From: Synanceia verrucosa
Taxonomy: Eukaryota > Chordata > Actinopteri > Perciformes > Synanceiidae
DNA: 64,000 bases
Direction of reading: 5' to 3'
NCBI GenBank assembly: GCA_029721515.1
Contig: CM056559.1
Coordinates: 24,211,565-24,275,564 of the forward strand
The translations under genes were made by a program, and so were the position numbers. The notes under the pieces were generated by a model that saw only the letters and a program-made list of their open reading frames with translations, was not told the DNA's origin and did not search any database. Below, piece by piece: positions 13,938 through 24,200 of this stretch; the stretch's first letter is position 1, and each line of letters opens with the position of its first letter.

Positions 13938-15131
13938 TGTCTACGACAGAAGTAAACTACATTCAGATACTTATTGGAAAATGCCAAATGGTCACTGCCT
14001 TTCTGTGGTACAGGTAGACCCAAACGCTGATGATGTGGGCAGGTAGCATGAGGAGCAACATATAAGAACATCCAACATGAATCCTGGAGCACAGGAAACA
14101 GGCAAGAAAGTCCTGACTACAAACCTTCAAAAAAACTAATCACGAAAAGAAGCTTGGCCACAACAGTGGAGATAATGATCTGACAAAGAGTGAGTGAAGA
14201 GCTGGGGTTGATACATTGATGAGTAGATGGTCTGCAGGTGTGCAGCTTGAAACAGGTGAATCAGCTTGGCAGCAATCATGGAGCTGGGAAAATGACTGTG
14301 GAGTCATACAGAGCGAGATAGATGGGAAAACTGGAGGCTCAGAGGAGGGGGAGACACAAGAGACACTGGGTAATAAGATGGCATGTATGTGTACTGGTAT
14401 TGAAAATTAGAAAGACAGAATATTAGCCAGACAGAGGGGATATTAAGAGTCAAGCTCAGAGCACTAATGTCCCCAGAGTTATGGCAATAGACCAAATCAG
14501 TGACGATCAGAGACAATTCACCTCCATCAACCCTAAACTCTCTATCTGTTTCTCTCCATGAGAAGGGTCAAATTTGAGAGGACATGGTAGATCTAACTCT
14601 GTTTATGTTCCTCTCTGGACACTACTGGAGTCCACACTGGCCCCAAGTCAGTCCAACCATGAAGGACAAGGGGACATGAATACATATTCCCGGGAAACTG
14701 TGTCTTTCGTTGGCCCATCATGGCCCTCTGGGACACATTGGTCATATTTCACAACTTCTCTGCGTAATGGAACCACTGAGTCGGTCTCTTGTGCGTCACA
14801 GGGATTCTCTTTCTGTGAAGAGGACGCTAATTTAGGATAGCAAGGATTGATATAGATGTGTTTTATCCTAATCATAGCAGAAGGTCCATCCAGAGTGTAG
14901 AATGTGAAAGCATCATGACTGATGGTTAAAGCTGACGGATTTGGCAATAATGGCATCTGCTGTGTGATACTGTGCCCTGATACACATGGTGTACTGATGT
15001 TAAACTTTTAGAACCATTAATGCTGGATGTGTGATATGACATGCTTTACAAATTTTCCTTTATTATGCTACTGTACAGTATATGAAAAATCCTTTGGATC
15101 CAGAGGGCAGTCAGGCTTTAATTCAGTGTCA

Positions 15132-15484
15132 TTTACTCAGCCGTTTTATAACACAGAAAGTGCCTTGTACCTTTTGCGCTATTTTCACTTATCTTTCTAG
15201 ACCCACAGAATATTTTGTACTGTGTCTCTGAAAACACTGAATAGCTCAAATGAAAGAAGAGACTCTCTATTTCATCATGAAAAAAATGTTTGTTTGTTCC
15301 ATTCTTGTTTTATCAGAGGTAGAGGACACTTTCACCAAAATCACCACTTTTTCTCCAGATTCTGTTTTGCTCTCTAATCTCGATCGTCTCCACTTCCTGC
15401 TTTGATCTCTGTGGCGCATACCGTCTCTTTATGCTTTAAAACCACTTTGACGTAAAAATACGTAAGTGGCACTCAAACAGTTAA
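15132..15484 (-). mobile_element. TTAA-MITE copy 4
   Basis: Reverse-oriented copy with the body largely intact (GAATATTTTGTACTGTGTC, TCAGAGGTAGAGGACAC, TCGATCGTCTCCACTTCC). The terminal repeat at the low-coordinate end is eroded (TTACTCAGCCG). The other end is single rather than doubled and finishes GGCACTCAAACAGTTAA. Confidence 0.85.
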
Positions 15485-16838
15485 AATACTTTACAATCCA
15501 TTTAGGTAAATTACTGAGACATTCTCAAATAGAGATTTGTGTACCATTTACCTGTCCTGAAAAGTGTGACTGGTTTAGGACAGATTTACTAAATTAATTA
15601 CAAATGACTGCTGTAAGCTGCCACATGTTTTATTCAGTATTAAGTAGACTGATTCTGTAATTTGGCCCAGCCAGAGTGCTGTCTGTCATTTCATTTGAAT
15701 GCTATGCTGTTAATTAAGACTTGATCCAAGGCAAAGGACACATTGTGAATGAAGGGCAACGGAAAGCTCTACTACTAAGCTGTAAATATTTAAATAATGT
15801 TAGGTACTGCTGTCTGCTTCACAAAGGACTTGTAATTTCATGACATAATTCTTTAAAATACTAATTGTGTTAACTCAAAACTAATTTTAGGAAGTCTTTT
15901 GCTCCTCTAAAAAGTACCAAAGTGTGCTTTTTTTACTCATTGGCATCTCAAATTAAAAACTAAAAATACCAAGCTTGGAGAACTCTACAAACACATACAG
16001 ACCAGCATCTGTATGCACAAAATCCTGTATGAGGAAACACACATCAGTCAACACAACAGACAGACAGGCAGTTATGGTGAGTTATTGATTTCACTTAATA
16101 AATTCACTCTGGAGGTTCATTTTTTTTATTGCATGTACAACCAGTATTGCCTAACTTCATGGCTGCACCAGTACATCATTTAATCTCCTGCTCTGTCTTT
16201 CTCAGCCATGTTAAGACTACATGCAGGAGACAGATGTAGCTTGGTAAAACCCTTAGGATAAATATTTAGGTTTGAAATCTGACAAACGGGCTGCATTCCA
16301 GTGTCAAGAGCGCTGTAAGCTGCTGACGACAGGAGGTGATACTTTTTGTCAAGAGAGGCAGAAATCATCAGACATCTTCCTTGCGACTGCCAGGTGTGAC
16401 AGTTCTCACTTTCCGCACAGACTTCCTCTTCTCTTTATGTCTCTCTCTGCTGTCTTTCACTTTTAAACACCACTTTAAATCAGTGGAAGCTTTCTTTGAA
16501 GGAGACGCAGAGGAGGAAAAAGAGAGGGAGGGGGTGTCTGAGTGAGTGAGCCAGCTTTGTGTCTGGGTTTGGATGTGGAATAAGCAGGTATGAGTGCTAT
16601 CATAATGGTTTTGGATTTAGTTCCAGGTCTGTATGATCGTGCACTGTCCTGGCAAGTATTTAAAACCCTGCCTGGCAATCGCGTCTGGTCTGGATCATGA
16701 GCCCAGTCAAGAGCGAGGGAGGTGGAACAGGAGAAGAACCACCTGTGTAACCTCAGACTGCCCTCTGCCAAGAACACCACCAGCAGCAGGTCCTGGAGAG
16801 TCCAGCCCTGATGTGAAGGATGTTACAGTACTTTTTAA

Positions 16839-17094
16839 TTAACTCATTCAGTGCCAGCCATTTTGTAAAACAAAGTGTCTTGTTCCAACGTTTGTGCCCA
16901 TTTTGAGTCATATTTCATGACCCACAGAATATTTTGTACTATGACTCTGAAAACACTGACTAGCTCAAATGAAAGTGTGAGACCACGATCAGCAATCTGC
17001 TGCCAAAAAATACTTTGAGGTATTTTTACGTATATGGAACTCAAGCGTCGGATTTTAAATGACATCGAAATATGTCAATGGCTCAAAGAGTTTA
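16839..17094 (-). mobile_element. TTAA-MITE copy 5, internally deleted
   Basis: Begins TTAACTCATTCAGTGCCA and ends near GGCTCAAAGAGTTTA. The central half is deleted between GCTCAAATGAAAG and GACCACGATCAGCAATC, and the doubled left end is kept. Confidence 0.85.
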
Positions 17095-17564
17095 TGATAT
17101 TTAGTTTTGACATTATTAAATCAATATTTTGATGTACATTGTGTTTGGTTTGTACATTCAGATATTCTGAAACTGAACAACAGTGTACTGGAGCTGTTTC
17201 TTGGCCTTATTGCTTGACCGCAGCAGCGGGGCCAAACAGCTGTGCTGTTTGGGGCAGCAGGCCACAGCCCTCTATGTTTTCTATCTGCAGTGGAATTTAT
17301 ATGAGCCTAGAGTTACAAGCACATGAATGGCCCCAGTGTGCTGGTTCAGTTTTGACGTCACCTCATCAGTGCACATGGGACACACTCGTTAAAAGTGGGA
17401 CACTCCGCGCCTTGCATGTATTTCAAAGGGAACTAGGCCCCCTTTGAAGGACCAGAGTGTGGTGATTTGAACAATAGACAGATTTGTTTGACTAATTTGT
17501 CCCACTTTAAGTGAGGGACTGTTCACTGAAACCATCCCATCTATCTATCCATATTTCTAAGTTA

Positions 17565-18057
17565 TTAACTCTTTGAGTGCCAGCTGTTACATAAAGCTGA
17601 AAGTGCTTTGTTCCAGCGTTTTTGCCCATTTTGAGTCATATTTCAAGACCCACAGAATATTTTGTACTATGTCTCTGAAAACACTGAATAGCTCAAATGA
17701 AAGAAGAGACTATTTCATCATAAAAAAAAATGTTTGTTTTTACCTTTTTCAATCCTTGTTTTATCAGAGGTAGAGTAGAGGACACTTTCACCAAAATCAC
17801 CACTTTTTGTCCAGATTCTGTTTATTTTGCTCTGCAATCTCGATCGTCTCCACTACCTGTTTTAATCTCTGTGGTGTATACTGTCTCTTTATGCTCTGAC
17901 TACATCTCCCAGAAGCCCCAACATTACTCACAGGCTGCAGGAGACCGTGATCGGAGACCCACTGCTGAAATAACACTTTAATGTATCATTACGCCGATGA
18001 CACTCAAGCGTTGGATTTTACATGACGTTGAAATGTCAATGGCTCTCAAATAGTTAA
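17565..18057 (-). mobile_element. TTAA-MITE copy 6, near full length
   Basis: 493 bp with both terminal repeats: TTAACTCTTTGAGTGCCA at 17565 and CTCTCAAATAGTTAA at 18057. It includes the doubled left end (CACTCAAGCGTTGGATTTTA). It ends just where the probable ets1 3'UTR begins. Confidence 0.92.
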
Positions 18058-18310
18058 TACTTAAAGAGTACTATAAAGGCACAGTGTGAATTCATGACTC
18101 CAAACAGTAACACCGCACACAAGTTTGAATTCTTTGTTCACATATATTTTATAACATTTTGAAGTACAATAAGTACATTTTAGAAATAGAAGCTACAATT
18201 TATAAAACCTTTCCAGCAGAAATCATTGATGGGCCAGCATCAGCCTTTTTTCACTAGCAGACAGGTCGATTTTCTATATAAAAAAAGAATAAAAAAAAAA
18301 TAAACAAATC

Positions 18311-18317
18311 GCTACAT
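18311..18317 (-). promoter_or_regulatory. miR-221/222 7-mer seed match in the distal ets1 3'UTR
   Basis: The minus strand reads ATGTAGC, complementary to the shared miR-221/222 seed GCUACAU; the next base also pairs with miR-221 position 9. ETS1 is a reported target of this pair in mammals. If functional, it implies that the 3'UTR extends to at least this point. Confidence 0.35.
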
Positions 18318-19633
18318 TATTTTGTCCTGCGCTACCTTTATATTCCCATGAAAGCACCAGCTGTCTGCATCTCTTGTCTTTTATAAAATATAAATTATTG
18401 AAAAATATTCAAATGTTTGTGAACTAAATACAATAAAAATGATCTCATAACAAAAATACAGAGACACTATAAAATATACAAAAAAAAAACAACATACAGA
18501 ACAAAGGTTTTCCTTCTGAATCCATTCTGAGATATGCCACAAACTACTGTGTGTACATTTGTCCGACTAAGGTTCATTAATACATAAGACCTGCAGTAGA
18601 TTGTAATCTGTGACATTTAACAATAGTATATTTTCCTGACAAAATAATTTTCAAAATACTAACATTTTAGGTAACAGAATGTGTTTTAACACACTGAAGC
18701 CAACCATACTGATATTATGACCTTGCGTTGGGGGGGGGAGGACAACTTCATCCAGGGCGCTGACAATCATTACAATTATGCTGAAAAATCTGTAAAGCTC
18801 TCTAACATAAAACACTGACATCAGAAAAAGAACCTGAACACAACAAAAAAAAACAGTGTTTTGAAACCTTGACATCAACATGCAGAGAAAACTGAAAGCA
18901 CAGTGCAGCTTATTACTAATTCATTTGTTGATTTCGTCGTGTCAGATGATGTGAGTCAGTGCTTGATGATGGTGGACAAGCTTGTAACATTTCCAACATC
19001 TCCAGCATCTCTTTTTCTACACTCAGTGGGAAACCCAAATCAGCGAAGGCGTTTCCCTTTGTCCTAAAGCTTGTGTGCTTTCCGACATATCAACAAAAGA
19101 TCAAAGAAAAGTCAACACTTTCCCAAAAATGTGAGAGAGTTCTGGTCCCTGTCTTCTGACATTGTGGACGATACCCGAAGCACCGTGGCCAAAGACCTCA
19201 CATGGGTTCTGGTTATTATTCCTGCTTTGTCTCTTGCTTATTTGTGTAATCTGGGTCTCAATAAAGCATTATGAAATACAGTCTGTACAAATAGACATCT
19301 CAAAAGCTATTTTCATCCATATGGGTAACATTCAGCCACTGTAAACAATAACATTGTATTCTAAGATGATATTCCACTTTGGCATTTCCCATACGGCCTG
19401 TGCACAGTCACTGTTCCCACTGTTGGGTGGAAATCGCTGCCAGTTTGCTCAAACGCAACAAATGGATCTTGACATGTATAATCTGGGTAAGTTGCACAAG
19501 TATGGGTGGTTACTCACTATGAAGTGAATATTATTTTACTCATAGACAGCCTGAAAACAAAATACAAATGTCTACCACTAGTCCTAAATGGGGTTTCAGA
19601 GGCTGCTGTGGTAAATGAAGAACACAACCGATG

Positions 19634-19640
19634 TAATGCT
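19634..19640 (-). promoter_or_regulatory. miR-155 7-mer seed match in the ets1 3'UTR
   Basis: The minus strand reads AGCATTA, complementary to miR-155 positions 2-8 (UAAUGCU). The base opposite position 1 is not A, so it is a 7mer-m8 site. miR-155 is reported to target mammalian ETS1. The site lies beyond the proximal AATAAA, so only a longer transcript would carry it. Confidence 0.35.
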
Positions 19641-19885
19641 TCATCAACTTTCATCACTTCTGTCAGTCTTTGTCTGTCCCACCTTACAGGTGATCATCAC
19701 CTGCACTATTCCACTATTCCTCTCAGTCACCTTCATCTATCCCACATATCTAACGAATCTCTTGTCGACTTTGTATTACTGCCTGTCCCTTTTTCCTACA
19801 CTGTACCTTCAGTCCTCATGGCCAACATGTACTGCATAACAAGAGAAAACATTCTGTTAAATCCCTCAACTATTTCCCTCGTGAT

Positions 19886-19891
19886 TTTATT
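19886..19891 (-). terminator. Candidate proximal polyadenylation signal of ets1
   Basis: Minus strand AATAAA within CAATAAAATC, 1.14 kb after the stop codon. The following 40 nt are T- and TG-rich (TGTTTTCTCTTGTT), as expected downstream of a cleavage site. It is the only canonical hexamer I found on this strand between the stop and 18.1 kb. Confidence 0.45.
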
Positions 19892-20041
19892 GTCTAAAAA
19901 AGACAGAGAACTTTTCAAACACTTCTAAAGCAAAACTAACATGGACAGTGAACCGACAAATTGTGCATCTAATCTGCACATTACAGAACTCTTCTTACCA
20001 AAGTCTCCTGAATTGCCCCACAAAGATTGTCTACAGTTTGC

Positions 20042-20049
20042 TAATACTG
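20042..20049 (-). promoter_or_regulatory. miR-200b/c/429 8-mer seed match in the ets1 3'UTR (site 2)
   Basis: A second exact CAGTATTA on the minus strand, 358 nt further into the 3'UTR than the first. Two identical 8-mers in under 3 kb are unlikely by chance (roughly 0.04 expected). Confidence 0.5.
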
Positions 20050-20399
20050 GTGGTATATGCAAAAATGCATAAGTTTCAGTCACAATATGCGTCTCTAACA
20101 CGGTGGCAAACATGTACGTAAAGGTGAAAGCATCAGTTTCAATAGCAACGGCTACTTTCAGTTGTCTGTCGATCAGACAATCTTGGGATGAGTAATCTCA
20201 CCAGGTCCTCGAACCCTACGAAACACAGGGCCAGTGTCTGGTAACGAATCAGCGCATTTCAGTTAAAGGCTCCTTGAGAACACAACAGATAAACTTTCAC
20301 GTTTGTTTCCACTGTAATACCTTCATTGACAACATAAGAAAAATACTATTTCCATTATGCTTGGTAGGTTTACACTGGGTGTTCCCACCATCAATAATA

Positions 20400-20407
20400 T
20401 AATACTG
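20400..20407 (-). promoter_or_regulatory. miR-200b/c/429 8-mer seed match in the ets1 3'UTR (site 1)
   Basis: The minus strand reads CAGTATTA, a full 8-mer match (positions 2-8 plus A1) to the miR-200b/c/429 seed AAUACUG. This microRNA family is reported to repress human ETS1. The site is about 620 nt after the stop codon. Matching is by eye; conservation was not tested. Confidence 0.5.
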
Positions 20408-21026
20408 GCACAAACATACTCTCCCCAAAATCTAATCAGAAACAACATTTTTTGGTCCAAGCTGAAAATTCTCTTTGCCAAAAAGAAACAATGAGCATGT
20501 ATGTAAATATGTCATCATACCTTCCTTAGTTTGGTTTATACATTGTGGCAACCCCTTTTTTCTGAGAACGAACATTTTTTTCCGGCTTTCCCCAAACAAT
20601 GAAATGAATCAATTATTTCGCTCTCGGTTCTCTGACACTTTGTCTTGCTCCTCTCATCTTCCCACTGCACTACTTGAGCAGAATGGAGCCTGAACTCCAC
20701 CCGATAGCGCTCCATCGGCCTCGAGCGGCTAAATAATACAGACAGATAATCACACATAGGCACGCTCACACACACATATGTGAGCACACATCTCCAAAGC
20801 AACAGGGTATGAATACAGGCTTTTGGCTTGGGCCTTCTTTTTAAAACATTGTCTGAGAGACAGGAGCTTGAAGTTGACAAAGACCACAGTTAGTCATTAA
20901 AAACAGTTTGGTCCCCAAAAAAACGGTTTACCGACTCTCTATATCAAAACAGTTAAGACCACTTTATGAGCCCCAGTCCATGTGTCTCCTCAACTTATAT
21001 CTTCACTTCTTGCTTTGTCTTTGCTT

Positions 21027-21242
21027 TCACTCGTCCGTATCAGGCTTTACGTCCAACATTGCATGGAGCTCCTCAGGAGTGTACCCCAACAGGCTTTTTA
21101 AGTCACAGACAAACCGGTAGACGTAGCGTTTCCCCGACGTCTTGTGAATGATATTCTTGTCATAGTAGTAGCGTAAGCCACGGCTCAGCTTCTCATAGTT
21201 CATCTTGGGCTTGTTTTTCCTCTTGCCCCACCTCCGAGCAAC
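21027..21242 (-). CDS. ets1: ets1 shared exon 7: recognition helix and C-terminus, stop codon
   Basis: 216 nt including the stop, acceptor GTTTCAG|GTTGCT. Starts [20 protein letters not shown] and continues [20 protein letters not shown]. The recognition-helix arginines R383 and R386 (human R391 and R394, which contact the GGAA bases) are both present. The C-terminal inhibitory helices follow ([19 protein letters not shown]). The ending DTDE differs from human DADE by one residue, and TSGKRY has Ser where human has Ala. Stop codon at 21029-21027. Confidence 0.98.
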   Translation of the reverse strand, partial: VARRWGKRKNKPKMNYEKLSRGLRYYYDKNIIHKTSGKRYVYRFVCDLKSLLGYTPEELHAMLDVKPDTDE

Positions 21243-24200
21243 CTGAAACAACATAAGCTCGTATCATAAACAATATATGATATATAATAGATGAGTGAAA
21301 AATGACTGCAAATCAAAACCACTTTTTAACTCTTTAAGTGCCATTGACTTTAAAGTGGTTTTTCGACAGCTGGCACAAAAGGGCGTTCTCACACAGCCTG
21401 TGAGTAATACTGGGGCTTCTGGGATTTGTAGTAGTAGGAAGTGGAGATGATTGAGATTAGAGAGCAAAACAAACAGAATCTGGACCAAGAGTGGTGATTT
21501 TGGTGAAAGTGTCCTCTACTCTACCTCTGATAACACAAGAATGGAACAAGGTAAAAACAATCAAAACGCCAAAAACACTGGCACAAGGCACTTTCTGTTT
21601 TATAAAACAGCTGGCACTCAATGAGTTAAAAATCTGGTCGTCTCTGGAAATGTTCTTAGTTTTTCTCTAAGTCATTCTGAAATGAAACACTACTGATGTA
21701 AACCCCGAAACCCTTCCAATAATAAAATAAAAAGATTGATGGGGCAAAACAAGGCATGTTATATGTTTTTACAAAAGTAGAAGACATCTTGTTCATCTGG
21801 CTAACTACTTAGGACCTCCCAGCACGTGTCCCGGTGACCAGCAGGGTCACAACCTCTCACCTCATCTGGGTCAGAAAGCTTGAACTCCCAGCCATCGCCT
21901 GTCCAGCTGATGAAGGACTGGCAGGACTTGTCGGTTAGCAGCTCCAGGAGAAACTGCCACAGCTGGATGGGGCCGCTGCCTGCACAACAGATAGGGGATG
22001 GAGAGAAAGTATGTGTCAAAAATAAGCTGAGAGGACACATGAACAGTACAATCTAGAGCAATAGTGGGTTATTTTGTCTTAACAGTGTATATATGCTATT
22101 CATAATGTCTTAAAAATGCATGCCAATCATTCACTTAAGTTTGAAGGGGGACAAAGTAAACTCTCTAATGTGGGTCAGACTGAAGTACAGCAGTGGAACC
22201 AAATGTCCTCCTAAATACAACAGTCCCATTCATCATGTATTCCCTTGTCTGGCAGTATGTGAATCTAGAGTCTGTGTCTATATGAGTTCCATACTGATGA
22301 AATCACCAGTTTAAAATAAGAGCGACACATTTCAGGGACTTGAATGTAGACTGCATGTGAGAAAGCGAGTCGCTGCTCAGAAATCTGTAAAATTATAATG
22401 GAGTCATTCATGAATAAAGAGTAATAACCTGTTAACAGCGAACTTCAGCCATGTTACAACAGCTTATTACAGCTCATGGAAAAAAGGAGGGAACGCAGAA
22501 CAAAGATAACCAAAAAGAAAGAGGCTGGTTTTGTCTCTGAACTAGATTCACTGCAGCACACTTGAATCTTGTGGTTTTTCAGCACATATACTAACCCACC
22601 CACTTCTGAGGCTTGCATGTTGAAATCACACCTGCCTATGCAGCACAACGCCTCAGCAAAACTGAAGCTACGCAAAAGTCACCTCTCTCACCTCAGGAAA
22701 CCATAAGTACCTTTATACAACACAAACAAAAGCTGCCAGGGAAACAGGCGTGTGGGCTGAATGCTTGAAATGGTGCGAGCAAGCCCTCTTCACTCCTGCA
22801 GGGATTGGGGGTGTACAACAACAGCCACCAGGGCTTTGGAAAATAAGTGACTGAACAACAATGGGTCTCTTTTAGACAGAAAGAGTCAACTCATTTTGCA
22901 AAAGTCTGCTACTGTAATAGCGAGCCCACATAACGGCGATACAGTGCCTGTTAACCAGCCCCCAGAGCTCTCACGCCAGTATGTAGGCGACCCTTCCACA
23001 AAAAAAGTTTCCAAAAATATGTTACAAGTCTCTATGCACAATGGTCCTCATTGAAAAAGCACAGTGAGGCAAAGGGTTGGGTGGAGATGGGGCATGCATT
23101 AACAGCAGAGCTAACTATTTGACCCATGGTATGCTAAACTTAACTCTTTGAGTGCCAAAGACGAGTATGTACGTCTTTTGAAATCTAACGCCTGAGTACC
23201 ATTGACGTACTTATACGTCTTGCTTTTTTCCAGCAGCTGGCACAAGAGGGCGCTCTCAAGCAGCCTGTGAGTAATACTGGGGCTTCTGGGATTTGTAGTG
23301 ACATAGATAGTATCCTTCACAGAGATCAAAGCAGGAAGTGGAGACGATCGAGATTAGAGAGCAAAACAAACAATCTGGACAAAAAGTGGTGATTTTGGTG
23401 AAAGTGTCCTCTACCTCTGATAAAACAAGAATGGAACAAGATAAAAACAGTTTATTCGTGATGAAATAGAGTGTCTCTTCTTTCATTTGAGCTATTCTGT
23501 GTTTTCAGAGTCATAGTACAAAATATCCTGTGCTTCATGAAATATGACTAAAAATGGTCAAAAACGCTGAAACAATGCACTTGAACAATGATTTTTAAAA
23601 AAGGACTGCCACTCAATGATTTAAGGATGTGCAGCTAAGCAAGAGAGCTGGGTAGTGATTGGGGCTGTAAGTAAATACTACTTCATCTATCTACCTCAAG
23701 CTTAAGCCCCAATTTTTTGTATTTGTAAAATAAGACAGTTCAAGTTTGTAACACTTTATCTAGTGGCTGTGTGTTTGTACTGTCAGAGGAGAGAGAAAGC
23801 AGCGTGATACAGATTGAGGGTTCACCTGTATACATGGGTGTAAATGATAAATTGTCACAGGAAACCACTCAAATGCTTCACATATCTCTCTGCAGTCTTA
23901 TCAAGCTCCCTCTCAGGCGTCACCTGTCACCCCATGACTGGGACAGGAAGCCGAGCAAAACAAGTTGTCATAAACATCAACATTTAGAATCTGACGACTT
24001 TTTTTTGGTTGAGGTTTCTTTCTTTTTTTCCCGTATTTCTTTATCCACCCACATGTGAAATAATATTTCCATTTTTGAAGGACTACCCTCCACTCTTCGT
24101 ACGCTGCTCCTAATAATGGCTTGGACTGCAGGCTGCAAGGCATTTTCAGGAAAATTAGGGGATTTTTTTTCATCTTTCCTTTTCCCTTTGTGTAAAAGCA

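Larger units (their letters stand above)
10718..16838. other. Intergenic sequence, part 3
   Basis: Holds MITE copies 3 and 4 and GT and CT tracts near 12.05 and 12.42 kb. The stretch 12980-13350 is repeat-free and more balanced in composition; it includes an octamer motif ATGCAAAT at 13202-13209 (POU-factor site). No coding sequence. Confidence 0.6.
18110..21026 (-). other. ets1: Probable ets1 3'UTR
   Basis: This AT-rich 2.9 kb follows the stop codon and is free of the dispersed repeats that crowd the neighbouring sequence; one such repeat ends at 18057. A minus-strand AATAAA lies at 19886-19891, giving a possible proximal end about 1.14 kb after the stop. TATAAA variants near 18199-18204 could serve a distal end. 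Seed matches for four sites of three microRNA families reported to target ETS1 fall here (20400, 20042, 19634, 18311). Length is compatible with the long 3'UTRs of vertebrate ETS1. The exact end is not readable. Confidence 0.55.

Noticed and set aside
18288..18303. AATAAA-like A-rich run as an ets1 polyadenylation signal
   Set aside because: The hexamer-like sequence is on plus; the minus strand there reads a T run.
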